From contig JAEYLX010000075.1 in NCBI GenBank assembly GCA_023407575.1, positions 686,467-750,466 of the forward strand: a stretch of 64,000 nt of DNA, given 5' to 3'. Below the pieces are notes generated by a model that made no database searches, was not told the origin of the DNA, and worked only from the letters and a program-made list of their open reading frames with translations. Positions 53,179 through 62,323 of the stretch are shown here, in pieces. Every line of letters begins with the position of its first letter. Within the stretch, counting starts at the first letter, position 1. The stretch comes from Bacillota bacterium (lineage in GTDB: Bacteria > Bacillota > Clostridia > Lachnospirales > Lachnospiraceae). The translations under genes and the position numbers were made by a program.

Positions 53179-55674
53179 CTACAACTTTTTGGTTAACCTC
53201 TTCACCAAAGCAACAGCAGATTGTGCATCCTCTGAATATCCATCTGCACCAATTTCTACTCTATAACTGTCCGTAACCACCGCACCTCCAATTATAATCT
53301 GTGCTCTCAAGTTATGTGTCTTAGCTAATTCAACGACACGTGCCATTTCTACCATTGTTGTAGTCATAAGTGCAGAGAGTGCGATAAAGTCAGCATCTTC
53401 TTCCTTGGCTGTTTGAATTATCTTTTCCGTAGGTACATCTTTTCCAAGATCTATTACTCGAAAGCCATAATTTTTTAACATTAAGGTAACAAGGTTTTTA
53501 CCGATGTCATGGATATCTCCAGCAACCGTTGCTATTACAATTGTTATCTGCTCTCTATTTGACTCATCTCTCTTTAATAATGGCTCTAGATAATCAATGG
53601 CAGTCTTCATTGCCTCTGCTCCGGTAATAAGCTGGGGCAGAAAATAAATCTGCTTATCATACAGATTACCAACCTCGGTGATAGCTGGTATCAAAGTTTT
53701 GTCAATTAAATCTCCCGGTTTTTCACCCGCATTTAAAGCTGCTTCCACAAGACTGATAATACTTTTTTTATTTCCTTTTAATACTGCTTGATAAATTGCC
53801 TGCTTCTCATCTGGAATGCCTTGAACCATAAAATTATCTTTTGAATTACCATCAGTAGAAACATTTCCCACTGGAACTTTTCCAGACACACCAAAGGAAA
53901 CAGTTACTGGCCTAGCTGTTACGCGCTCAATATAGTTTCCTGCCGCATGTTCCACTCCCTTTAGCAAATCTGCTGCAAATGCTGTATTCATTAAAAGATC
54001 CTGGGATGGATTTGCAATTGCCATTGTAAGTCCGGCTTGAATTGCAAAAGAAAGGAAGGTACTGTTTATGAACTGTCTTTCTGGTAATCCAAAAGAGATA
54101 TTGGATAAACCAACTATTGTAGCAAGCCCCAATTCCTCCTTACAGTAACGTATGGTTTGAATTGCCTCAATGGCAGCATCCTTATTCGCTCCCACAGTAT
54201 TCACAAGCCCGTCTACGATAATATCATCCTTAGTGAGTCCATATGCGAACGCTCTATCTAAAATTTGATGAATAATACTTTTTTTCTCTTCTAGGTTCTT
54301 CGGTAATCCTTGTTCCGAAAGTGGAAGCAGAATAAACATTGCACCATATTTCTTTGCAATTGGAATTAGCTTTTCAAACTTCTCTCGCTCCAAAGAAATG
54401 GAGTTAATTAATGCTCTGCCCGGATACTGTCTTAATGCTGCCTCCATTACCGGTACATGACTAGAATCGATTGAAATTGGTTGCTTCCCACTGTAAAGTG
54501 CTTCGTTCATGGAAAGGAGCATCATCTCCTTCTCATCAATTCCATTCATCCCCATGTTAACATCTAAAATATCCGCTCCAAGTGCTGCTTGTTCTTCTGC
54601 CATTTGTGCCACTAAAGACAAATCACCGGCACGAAGCTTTTCCTGCAGTGCCTTTTTACCCGTTGGATTAATACGTTCTCCAACGACTAGAAAACGTCCA
54701 TCCAGGGGTATTTCAACAGTATTTTGCTCTGTGGTGAGTGCTCTGATATGGGTATCCTTTGCTGGTATCTGAAGCAGGTCAGCTACTTTATCTACCATCT
54801 GCCTTATGTGCTCCACAGTTGTACCGCAACAACCCCCAATAATATTAGCACCTTCCTTAATAAGCTCTGCCATTTCAGCAGCAAATTCCTCGGCTTCCAT
54901 CGGAAATACTGTTTCACCATTTACTAAGGCTGGTAGACCTGCGTTGGGTTTCGCTATAATTGGAATGTTCGCATATGCTTTCATTTCACGTACAATACTT
55001 CTCATTTTGTCCGGACCTGTGGAACAATTCACACCAATTGCATCTGCCCCCATGGACTGCAATACAATGACTGCTGTCTTAGGATCCGTACCATACAGCG
55101 TTCTTCCATTCTTCTCAAAGGTAAGGGATACCATGACTGGAAGTTCACAAACTTCTTTTGCTGCTAAAAGTGCTGCTCTGGTTTCCTGAAGACTCATCAT
55201 GGTTTCAATGAAAATTAAATCGATTCCTGCCTCCAGTTGATACTTGAGCTGTTCTTTATAAATATCCACTAGTTCCTCAAAGGATATCTTTCCAAGAGGC
55301 TGTACCTGCTCACCTGTCATGCTTAGATCAGCGGCTACATAAACTCTTCTGCCATTCTTAGCTTTGACCTGGTACTGGTCTGCTGCTTCCTTTGATAATG
55401 CAACAAGCTTTTTATTAATCTCTTCTATACGGTCTTCAAGACCGTACTCTTCTAACTTTATGCGATTAGCGGTAAAAGTAGGAGCAAGGATAATATCAGA
55501 ACCGGCCTCAAGGAACTCTCTTTGGAGATCAATCAACACTTCTGGATTTTCAAGAATCCATTGTTCTGGACATACTCCTACTGGCATTCCTCTTTGTTGC
55601 AGATTTCTTCCTGTGGAACCATCAAGGATTACAATTTTTGACCTTGTTAACTCTAGAAATTCCTTCTTAAGCAT
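53179..55674 (-). CDS. metH: Cobalamin-dependent methionine synthase, short form without reactivation domain
   Basis: An 831-residue protein with three modules. The homocysteine-binding barrel (1-300) has zinc cysteines in VNCSTG (C217) and IIGGCCGTT (280-286). The pterin-binding barrel (about 320-590) contains VVGERINPTGKKALQ and DVNMGMNG. The cobalamin module (about 630-831) has the DxHxxG motif GDIHDIGKNLV, histidine about 721 binding cobalt, and LSALMTTTM. It transfers a methyl group from methyl-tetrahydrofolate to homocysteine. It ends at about 830 residues, so the AdoMet-dependent reactivation domain of E. coli MetH is absent; repair must come from a separate protein. The gene overlaps the upstream partner by 8 bases and has GGAGG before the ATG. 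Confidence 0.93.
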   Translation of the reverse strand: MLKKEFLELTRSKIVILDGSTGRNLQQRGMPVGVCPEQWILENPEVLIDLQREFLEAGSDIILAPTFTANRIKLEEYGLEDRIEEINKKLVALSKEAADQYQVKAKNGRRVYVAADLSMTGEQVQPLGKISFEELVDIYKEQLKYQLEAGIDLIFIETMMSLQETRAALLAAKEVCELPVMVSLTFEKNGRTLYGTDPKTAVIVLQSMGADAIGVNCSTGPDKMRSIVREMKAYANIPIIAKPNAGLPALVNGETVFPMEAEEFAAEMAELIKEGANIIGGCCGTTVEHIRQMVDKVADLLQIPAKDTHIRALTTEQNTVEIPLDGRFLVVGERINPTGKKALQEKLRAGDLSLVAQMAEEQAALGADILDVNMGMNGIDEKEMMLLSMNEALYSGKQPISIDSSHVPVMEAALRQYPGRALINSISLEREKFEKLIPIAKKYGAMFILLPLSEQGLPKNLEEKKSIIHQILDRAFAYGLTKDDIIVDGLVNTVGANKDAAIEAIQTIRYCKEELGLATIVGLSNISFGLPERQFINSTFLSFAIQAGLTMAIANPSQDLLMNTAFAADLLKGVEHAAGNYIERVTARPVTVSFGVSGKVPVGNVSTDGNSKDNFMVQGIPDEKQAIYQAVLKGNKKSIISLVEAALNAGEKPGDLIDKTLIPAITEVGNLYDKQIYFLPQLITGAEAMKTAIDYLEPLLKRDESNREQITIVIATVAGDIHDIGKNLVTLMLKNYGFRVIDLGKDVPTEKIIQTAKEEDADFIALSALMTTTMVEMARVVELAKTHNLRAQIIIGGAVVTDSYRVEIGADGYSEDAQSAVALVKRLTKKL

Positions 55675-57487
55675 CTTGTTTCCTCCGTTCCCTTGTTCCC
55701 GTCCATATTTTCTCCATCAGGCTCACTCTATTAAATGGTAACATAAAATAAAATCCATCCGCTACCTTATCTAGCATTTCCATAACCTCAATTGCAATGG
55801 TAGCTCCTACCTGCTCTGCCTCTTCTTTGGACATATCAGGCTGATATCTTGCTACTATTTTTTCAGGAACATTAATTCCACTGATTTCATTTTTTATAAA
55901 ACAAGCATTTCGATAACTGATTAAAGGCATGATCCCACATAATATCTTGGCACCTGTTCTTTCCTTTAGCTCTTCTATCCGTCCGACATCCTCAATAGAG
56001 TATACTGGCTGCGTTAAAAAATAGGATGCTCCTGCCTCCATTTTACGCTTCATTCGTTCAGCAACCTTTTCAGCGCTTCCTCGGTTGTGATTTAATGCTC
56101 CACCATAACAAAAGGGATCCTTCGAAAAATGCTCTAAGTTCATTTCTTTCACATACTCCATCAGCTTTGTGGAATTGTAATCAAATACTCCTGTGGTCTT
56201 CGTACGGTTTTCACCAGGCACAGGATCACCTGTTACAATTAAAAGATTACGAAGTCCATGAATATATCCTCCCAATAGTACTGAGCGCATTGAAATCATA
56301 TTACGGTCTCTGCAACAGAGGTGCGGCATGACATTAAGACCAGTTTCCTCGGCAATCTTAATACTCATTAATATAGAATCTACGCGACTTCTTCCCATTG
56401 GTGAATCAGCAAAGGTAATGATATCGCAACCACTATTTTTAAGCTTGTGGGCGCATTCCATTACTTGATCAATATCAGCATCATAGGGCGGATCAAGCTC
56501 AACAGCAATCACTTTTTTGCCTGCTTCTAATTGTGTTAATAAGTCGTTTTCTTTTATTCTTTTACGACTTACCTTTGCTCTAATAGCCCCGACTGGACGG
56601 TTTTTCACAATCGGTTCGGATGCTAATTTGAGATTTAAACTGCTGATATATTCTGGAGTTGTTCCGCAGCACCCCCCAAGGATATCAATTCCTAATTTTG
56701 CAATCCGCTGCATATTCTCTGCAAAATATTGTGCATTATCCATAAAGACCATTCTACTTTGAAAATGCTGCGGATACCCTGCATTTGGCGCTGCATAGAG
56801 AATTTTATCACTGGGAAGCTCTAATCGCTTTAACATCTGATACATATGACCTGAGCCGAGGCCACAATTCAACCCGTACCCATCAATACCTTCAATTCTG
56901 CCTAATCTGTCAAAAAGCCTGGACACGCTAATTCCGGCCTCTGTAAACCCATTCTTGTTAATAGAAAAACTAGTCAAAAGAAACATTTCTTCTTTTTTTC
57001 CCTTAACATATGAGGTTAATTTTTCAATATAAGAAGGTGTGGCAAACGTTTCAAAATGAATACCGTCCAGCCCTTCTTCCAAAAAGATATCACAGAATAA
57101 CTGGTATTCTTTTAGAACTTCCTCTGTATCACTGGCTGCATCTTCTGGTATGGGGCCGATATCCCCAAAGATCCAAATCCTTTCGCCGTTGTCCTTTGCT
57201 TGAAACCCTTTGCCAGCAGCATTTTTAGCAATTTTACATGCTGCTCTTATTAAGCTTATTTGCTCGTCTTTCTTCCTATTAAGAACGGCCCTATTTGCAG
57301 CAAAAGTATTCGTCCGCAGTATTCTTGCTCCGGCATTCAGGTACTCCGTATGTATGCGTTCAATTACATCTGGACTTGATAAATTAGCAAATTCAGAAAT
57401 TGCTCCTGGTTGATTTACAATTTGCGAATAATAGGTTCCCATGGAACCGTCCGGTATGATATGATTATCCTTAAGAAATTCTTTCAT
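55667..57487 (-). CDS. Homocysteine S-methyltransferase / methylenetetrahydrofolate reductase fusion (YitJ-like)
   Basis: A 606-residue two-domain protein. Residues 1-285 form a homocysteine-methyltransferase barrel with zinc motif DILGGCCGTTPEYI. Residues about 310-606 form a MetF barrel beginning VIAVELDPPYDADID, with flavin-site sequence HLCCRDRN and NLLIVTGDPV, then FLTQPVYSIED. It supplies 5-methyl-THF to the methionine synthase gene that overlaps it. The ATG follows GAGGGAAG; a TTG five codons earlier is inside that site. No SAM riboswitch is visible upstream, unlike the Bacillus homologue. Confidence 0.93.
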   Translation of the reverse strand: MKEFLKDNHIIPDGSMGTYYSQIVNQPGAISEFANLSSPDVIERIHTEYLNAGARILRTNTFAANRAVLNRKKDEQISLIRAACKIAKNAAGKGFQAKDNGERIWIFGDIGPIPEDAASDTEEVLKEYQLFCDIFLEEGLDGIHFETFATPSYIEKLTSYVKGKKEEMFLLTSFSINKNGFTEAGISVSRLFDRLGRIEGIDGYGLNCGLGSGHMYQMLKRLELPSDKILYAAPNAGYPQHFQSRMVFMDNAQYFAENMQRIAKLGIDILGGCCGTTPEYISSLNLKLASEPIVKNRPVGAIRAKVSRKRIKENDLLTQLEAGKKVIAVELDPPYDADIDQVMECAHKLKNSGCDIITFADSPMGRSRVDSILMSIKIAEETGLNVMPHLCCRDRNMISMRSVLLGGYIHGLRNLLIVTGDPVPGENRTKTTGVFDYNSTKLMEYVKEMNLEHFSKDPFCYGGALNHNRGSAEKVAERMKRKMEAGASYFLTQPVYSIEDVGRIEELKERTGAKILCGIMPLISYRNACFIKNEISGINVPEKIVARYQPDMSKEEAEQVGATIAIEVMEMLDKVADGFYFMLPFNRVSLMEKIWTGTRERRKQDA

Positions 57488-57686
57488 GATTACTTCCCTC
57501 AATATGGCGATTCCCTGTTATATTGCTGTTACGTTAAATTTTCAATTATTATATCTTATCGCCACCGCATACACAAGTATTTTATTTAACTATTACCGCT
57601 CCAATATGCTATTCACTTTGGATTATTTTAATTTAGCTTGTTAAACTATTTTGTTATTCATTAAATAAATAAAAAAAGAGGTACTT

Positions 57687-58079
57687 ATGAATCAAAGGAC
57701 TGCTTCAAAACTTTTCGCTATTTTAATTCCTATTCTTATGCTTATTATCATAATATTTCAGAATCAAATCCTAGCTTCGCTTGAAGTTCTACCACCCTGT
57801 GTGTTTTATACCGCTTTTCATGCTTACTGTCCTTCTTGTGGAAATACGCGAAGCGTTACAGCACTTCTACAGGGTGATTTTCTAACATCTCTTCGATTCA
57901 ACCTCGTACCTATTTATGGTAGTATTCTATTATTTCTTGGTTACGTAGAACTTGTAGGGTTAGCCTTTAATCGAAGGATTATTCTCCTTCCAAGAAAATT
58001 AAGCTTCTACCTGCTTACGATATTTCTTTTTGTGGTTTATTTTATTGTAAGAAACTTTATACCATATCTAACCCCCTAA
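57687..58079 (+). CDS. DUF2752 family membrane protein
   Basis: A 130-residue protein with three or four membrane segments and the family signature CPSCGNTRSVTALLQGDF at about residues 48-65. The CPxCG pair suggests metal or disulfide chemistry, but the family function is unknown. AAAAGAGGTACTT precedes the ATG. It is convergent with a DUF4190 gene; DUF2752 and DUF4190/TM2-type proteins are often genome neighbours. Confidence 0.88.
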   Translation: MNQRTASKLFAILIPILMLIIIIFQNQILASLEVLPPCVFYTAFHAYCPSCGNTRSVTALLQGDFLTSLRFNLVPIYGSILLFLGYVELVGLAFNRRIILLPRKLSFYLLTIFLFVVYFIVRNFIPYLTP

Positions 58080-58151
58080 ATAAGTTAATATGTTAGGATT
58101 GATTAGTATGTCAAAAGGTCTTCCTTAACTTGGACTTTCTCAAATCCAAAC

Positions 58152-58697
58152 TTAATAATAAGAATTTTCCATCTGAATTCTTAGCTCATCCCAGAAAGTC
58201 TGATTGTTAGCTAAAAAGATTACACCTATAATAGCTATTACACCAATTAAAAGTGAAATACCAGACAATACAATTCCGGCTATGGCCATATTTTTACCAT
58301 CTTTATGGTTGCGTAATACAAGAATTCCAAGAACAAGTCCAACAACCGCAACAGCAACTCCAAGTAACCCCATACAACAAGATAATGTAAGTCCAACGAT
58401 ACCACAAATCATGGAAGCAATTGCCATTCCGTTGTCTTGTTTCCTTCCCTGCTGATAAGGTGAATATGGTTGTTGATACGGTGTGTACTGATTCTGTTGA
58501 TTCTGTTGATTTTGCTGCTGGTATTGTTGGTGGTATTGTTGACCTTGCTGGTCATATGGCTGACCATTCTGTTGATATTGATAATACCCTTGATACTGCT
58601 GTTCTCCTGAATAATTTGGTTGTTGCTGCTGCTGTGATTGATTTGATTGGCTTTGATTCTGATCTTGATCTTTTCCGTCTTGATTTAAATCGTCCAT
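58152..58697 (-). CDS. DUF4190 membrane protein with Gln/Asn/Tyr-rich N-terminus
   Basis: A 181-residue protein. Residues 1-88 are a low-complexity, prion-like tract very rich in Gln, Asn, Tyr and Pro (repeats of QYQQ, QNQQ, YQQPYSPYQQ). Two DUF4190 membrane hairpins follow: MAIASMICGIVGLTLSCCMG to about residue 127, and NMAIAGIVLSGISLLIG to about 162. The N-terminus is probably cytoplasmic. The glutamine codons are mostly CAG/CAA mixed, so this is not a simple trinucleotide expansion. AGGAAGGGG precedes the ATG. Function unknown. Confidence 0.85.
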   Translation of the reverse strand: MDDLNQDGKDQDQNQSQSNQSQQQQQPNYSGEQQYQGYYQYQQNGQPYDQQGQQYHQQYQQQNQQNQQNQYTPYQQPYSPYQQGRKQDNGMAIASMICGIVGLTLSCCMGLLGVAVAVVGLVLGILVLRNHKDGKNMAIAGIVLSGISLLIGVIAIIGVIFLANNQTFWDELRIQMENSYY

Positions 58698-58853
58698 AAC
58701 AATTCCCCTTCCTATTCGCTAATGTTAATTACCATATAAATATTATAATACCACATAGTTTTAAATTATTGTTATATTTTTCTTCTAAATTAATACAAAA
58801 AATGACTATTCTGCGATTAACTTATAAATTCCCTCTATTAAGCAAGGTTTCTG

Positions 58854-59039
58854 ATGATTGACTCTAATACAAGAACCCAATATAATTATGAAAGTATTAT
58901 TAGATTTGACCTTAATTCTTTCACAAAAGAAATGCAGATTTTTAATAATTTGAACACATTTAACGATTATAGTTTAATAGAAGAATTATTTGCTTTGTCA
59001 GTGAAATACCTAACAGTTATAAAATATCATAGGAAATGA
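58854..59039 (+). CDS. Hypothetical 61-residue protein upstream of the GT2-GtrA gene
   Basis: Open frame MIDSNTRTQYNYESIIRFDL ending KYLTVIKYHRK, 7 bases before the glycosyltransferase gene. Composition is protein-like (helical, moderate hydrophobics) but the ribosome binding site (AAGG, 9 bases upstream) is poor. It may be a real small gene translated together with the next one, or chance. No family recognised. Confidence 0.35.
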   Translation: MIDSNTRTQYNYESIIRFDLNSFTKEMQIFNNLNTFNDYSLIEELFALSVKYLTVIKYHRK

Positions 59040-59046
59040 GGTTACC

Positions 59047-60060
59047 TTGTTGAAAATTATAATACCTGCATACGAACCGGATACCCGTATGCTACAAGTA
59101 ATAAATGATATAAAAACACATAGCAATTATGATATTATTATCGTTAATGATGGCAGTAATTCAAATTGTTCCACCCTTTTTGAAAAAGCAGCAACAGCTG
59201 GATGTACAGTGCTGTCGCACGAACATAACAAGGGTAAGGGAGCTGCACTAAAGACAGCATTTTCGTTTTTACTTGAAAACAATGTTACCGAGGATTTCAT
59301 ATGTGCCGATTGTGATGGCCAGCATACTTGGACTGATATTAAAAATATTGCAGATGCTCTTCCCCGAAATCCTTCCTCCATTGTATTAGGATGCCGTAAA
59401 TTTGTTGGAAAGGTACCATTTCGAAGTAAATTTGGCAACAAACTTACCAGAGCTATTTTTACTTTATTAACAAATAATAAAATTGATGATACACAAACTG
59501 GACTACGAGGTTTCTCTTTCACCATGCTGCCTTGGCTTGTAACTTTACAGGGAAATCGGTATGAATATGAGATGAATCAGTTATTGGAAGCAAAAAAGGC
59601 TGGATATCAGCTAAACAGCATTCCCATTGAAACCATTTATGAAAATAATAACGAGGGCTCTCACTTTCAGCCAGTTCGAGATTCCTTGCGTATTTATTTA
59701 CCAATAATTAAATTTAGTCTTTCTTCACTTTCCTGTGGTGCAGTCGATATTATTTTGCTGTTTTTATTTAAATATATTTCAGATAATCTGCTCTATGCAG
59801 TTGTTGGAGCCAGAGTTATTAGTTCCCTGTGTAATTACCTGTTGAATAAGCACTTGGTATTTAATTCCGATTCAGATAAAAAGCGCTCGTCCCTTGTTCA
59901 ATATTACCTTTTAGTCCTGCTTGTCCTATTTTTAAACTATTTATTTTTATCTTTTTTCAACGAAACTTTGAGTATGCCACTCTTAATTAGTAAGTTGTTA
60001 ACTGAGCTTATATTATTTTTACTTAGTTATACTGTCCAGCATAAGCTTATTTTTAGATGA
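59047..60060 (+). CDS. Family 2 glycosyltransferase fused to GtrA-like membrane domain
   Basis: A 337-residue fusion. Residues 1-215 are a DPM1/GtrB-like GT2 domain, with KIIIPAYEPDTRM, IIIVNDGS, NKGKGAALKTAF, the DxD motif in ADCDGQHTW and DTQTGLRGF. Residues about 225-337 form a four-helix GtrA/DPMS3-like domain (GAVDIILLFLFKYI, SSLCNYLLNKHLVF). Enzymes of this type load a sugar onto polyprenyl phosphate and the GtrA part is thought to flip it. Start codon is TTG, followed by another TTG; the GAG/GGTT element upstream is weak. The product could serve teichoic acid or glycan decoration. Confidence 0.88.
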   Translation: MLKIIIPAYEPDTRMLQVINDIKTHSNYDIIIVNDGSNSNCSTLFEKAATAGCTVLSHEHNKGKGAALKTAFSFLLENNVTEDFICADCDGQHTWTDIKNIADALPRNPSSIVLGCRKFVGKVPFRSKFGNKLTRAIFTLLTNNKIDDTQTGLRGFSFTMLPWLVTLQGNRYEYEMNQLLEAKKAGYQLNSIPIETIYENNNEGSHFQPVRDSLRIYLPIIKFSLSSLSCGAVDIILLFLFKYISDNLLYAVVGARVISSLCNYLLNKHLVFNSDSDKKRSSLVQYYLLVLLVLFLNYLFLSFFNETLSMPLLISKLLTELILFLLSYTVQHKLIFR

Positions 60061-60103
60061 CTCTTTCGGAGTTCCTACTTTCTTATTACAAAAATAAATT
60101 ATA

Positions 60104-60125
60104 AGCTTTCATTTAAACGAAAGCT
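60104..60125. repeat. Small agctttc/gaaagct hairpin
   Basis: Perfect 7-bp arms with an 8-base loop between the GT2-GtrA gene and the following small gene. It may be a weak terminator. Confidence 0.45.
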
Positions 60126-60174
60126 AGATACATATTTCATTCAGATAAGGTTAGCCTATGTATGAGGTGATAAT

Positions 60175-60330
60175 ATGACTTATGTGGCTCCAGCTATAAA
60201 GGAAAAATTTGAATCCTTATCCGTTGATCTTAAAAATGAAATATTAGAGCGTGATGTACGTTTAAACAACATTCATGACCTAATCAATGTCCTTGACGAC
60301 ATTGTAAAAGATTCTGAAAAAGATCAATAA
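60175..60330 (+). CDS. Small acidic helical protein (51 residues)
   Basis: Starts MTYVAPAIKEKFESLSVDLK and ends VKDSEKDQ. The whole chain looks helical and acidic, with a regular heptad-like pattern (LNNIHDLINVLDDIV). GAGGTGA lies 4 bases before the ATG and a strong terminator follows six bases after the stop, both supporting a genuine gene. No family recognised; size and helix pattern recall small regulatory or adaptor proteins. Confidence 0.6.
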   Translation: MTYVAPAIKEKFESLSVDLKNEILERDVRLNNIHDLINVLDDIVKDSEKDQ

Positions 60331-60335
60331 CACAG

Positions 60336-60378
60336 CAGCAAAAGAGGTCGTCACAAACGTAACGACCTCTTTTGTTGC
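60336..60378. terminator. Bidirectional terminator between small gene and GGDEF/EAL gene
   Basis: Perfect 13-bp arms caaaagaggtcgt (60339-60351) and complement (60362-60374), with A/T-rich tails on both sides. Confidence 0.9.
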
Positions 60379-61994
60379 TATTCATTCACCGCAATCGGTG
60401 GACTGTATTTTGTAATCAACAGCTCATTCATTTGATCAATTGGGATAGGTTTACTAAATAAATAACCTTGACCGGTCTCACATAAATGTTTCTGTAAAAA
60501 TTCCAGCTGCTCTATTGTTTCAATTCCTTCTGCAACAACTTCAAACTCCAAATCATGTGCCAATGCTAGGATATTTTTTATTAGCAACATATTTACTTCA
60601 TTATCATTAATGGCATTAATAAAGCTCCGATCTAGTTTAATATAATTAATTGGAAAAAGCTTTAAGTAGTTTAAGGAAGAATAACCCGTTCCAAAATCAT
60701 CAAGTGCAATTTTTACTCCTATCTTTCTCAAATCATTTAAATGTTTAATAACGATGTCCATATCTGACATACTGGCAGTTTCTGTGATTTCAATAATTAC
60801 TTCATCAAACTTAACCCCAGAGGCCTTTATAATCCCCTCAACTTCTTTAAAATTAATACTGCTGGTTAAGGTTTTACCTGATAGATTAATTGACATTACA
60901 ACATCTCTAAAACCATCGATTTCCCATTGCTTCTTCTGTTCTATTGCCTTGCCAATAATCCATTGCTCTAACCGATAAATTTGACCCGTTTCTTCTGCAA
61001 TTGGAATAAACTCAACTGGTGGAATAAAGCCATATTCTGGATGGATCCAACGAACCAAGGTTTCCACTCCGACAATTTCATTAGTTTTCAAATCAAACTG
61101 TGGTTGATAATATAGTTCGAATTGCTCCTCCTCAATTGCACATTGTAAAAGATCAATGGTAGTAAGAAGTTTTACATTGCTTTCTTCAATATCCTTTTTG
61201 TAAGTTACAATTCTATTCTTACCTTCTCTTTTTGCTGTATGTAATGCAATTTCAACATTTTTTAATAGTGAAATTGCGTTCACTCCATCTTCTGGATATT
61301 CAACAAGACCAATGCTAATCGATATATAAAATTGAATATTTTCAATTGTCCAGCTTCTAGTGAGTTTTTGCTTCACTGCCTCCAGTTTAAATAAAACTTC
61401 CTCTTTTGTCATATTGAAAAAGATAGCCTTATACTGATCTCCTCCTATTCGTGACAGAAAAGCGGGCTTTTCTATCTCTTCCTTTAATCGATCTGTAAAA
61501 TAGGACAGGAACAAATCACCGACCTGATGTCCCATGGTATCATTAATATTCTTAAAGTTATCAATATCAATATCAGCTATGATAAATTTACCCTCTAATC
61601 CAGTAGCTTCAATTAATGACTTAACTTCATTTTCAAACTTATATCGATTTGGCAAACCAGTTAATGTATCATAATATGCCAGGAATTTAATTTTCTCATA
61701 AGCTTGCAGAGTTTTTTCATTTTCTCTTTTTAAACGATACATTCTGGTCCGTATCAGAGTATAAACCATAATGGTTGTAATGAGAATATATGCCCAACCC
61801 TTGTAGGTCTGCATTTCTCTATATACCTGTGTGTTCTGAATTAATGCACCTAACAAACGGTCAGATAGTAAAATCCACAATATACCAAAGATTGCATATA
61901 CGGTGGTAAACACCACTGCTTCATTACGCAGTACTTTAAATCGCGTTCTCGTACTCTCCTTGTAACTAATCCCTAAGGTTTTCTTTTTCTCCAT
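60378..61994 (-). CDS. GGDEF/EAL domain protein, probable c-di-GMP phosphodiesterase
   Basis: A 538-residue protein. Two N-terminal membrane helices (about 26-46 and 65-82) flank a short external loop, then a GGDEF domain (100-265) and an EAL domain (275-530). The cyclase motif reads GGDQY (184-188) instead of GGDEF, so synthesis is doubtful and the domain may be regulatory. The EAL motif reads ETL (310-312), with the other phosphodiesterase residues present: EITE, the DDFGTGYSSLNYLK loop, KLDRSFI and VAEGIET. It therefore probably degrades c-di-GMP. The gene has GGATGGAG before the ATG and is monocistronic. Confidence 0.9.
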   Translation of the reverse strand: MEKKKTLGISYKESTRTRFKVLRNEAVVFTTVYAIFGILWILLSDRLLGALIQNTQVYREMQTYKGWAYILITTIMVYTLIRTRMYRLKRENEKTLQAYEKIKFLAYYDTLTGLPNRYKFENEVKSLIEATGLEGKFIIADIDIDNFKNINDTMGHQVGDLFLSYFTDRLKEEIEKPAFLSRIGGDQYKAIFFNMTKEEVLFKLEAVKQKLTRSWTIENIQFYISISIGLVEYPEDGVNAISLLKNVEIALHTAKREGKNRIVTYKKDIEESNVKLLTTIDLLQCAIEEEQFELYYQPQFDLKTNEIVGVETLVRWIHPEYGFIPPVEFIPIAEETGQIYRLEQWIIGKAIEQKKQWEIDGFRDVVMSINLSGKTLTSSINFKEVEGIIKASGVKFDEVIIEITETASMSDMDIVIKHLNDLRKIGVKIALDDFGTGYSSLNYLKLFPINYIKLDRSFINAINDNEVNMLLIKNILALAHDLEFEVVAEGIETIEQLEFLQKHLCETGQGYLFSKPIPIDQMNELLITKYSPPIAVNE

Positions 61995-62260
61995 AAGGTT
62001 TTCTCCATCCGTGGAATTCTCTATGTATAATTATAGTATATTATATTGTGTTTTGTCGCTTTGTGTAAATAATTATAACATATTATAGTCCCATTTACAC
62101 TTAAATATCAAGTGGCCAAATAATACTAAATTTTTTATTAAATTTTTCTTGACTTCCAAGAAAATCCTATGTTTTATGGTGATAAGAAAGTTTAATTTAT
62201 AACAAAGATTTTATTTATGTCATAATATTTTCGAGAGGCATAAATATGCATTGGTTTTTA
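61995..62260. other. Gene-free stretch before the GGDEF/EAL gene
   Basis: Strongly AT-rich; presumably holds the promoter of the GGDEF/EAL gene. No structure that I can support apart from the terminator listed next. Confidence 0.5.
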
Positions 62261-62312
62261 CATAAAACGAGCCTATAAGGTTAGCCTTAATACTAACATT
62301 ATAGGTTCGTTT
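62261..62312 (-). terminator. Terminator of the padR-MBL operon
   Basis: Arms aaacgagcctataa (62265-62278) and ttataggttcgttt (62299-62312), with one G-U pair, and TTTTATG following on the minus strand. Confidence 0.85.
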
Positions 62313-62323
62313 AAATCACGACT

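Noticed and set aside
57488..57686. SAM riboswitch upstream of the MetF/MetH operon
   Set aside because: No S-box core or kink-turn elements are recognisable in the 199-bp gap.
58421..58699. 92-residue frame opposite the Q-rich DUF4190 gene
   Set aside because: Arises from the complement of CAA/CAG repeats; the minus-strand gene has a clear ribosome binding site and domain.
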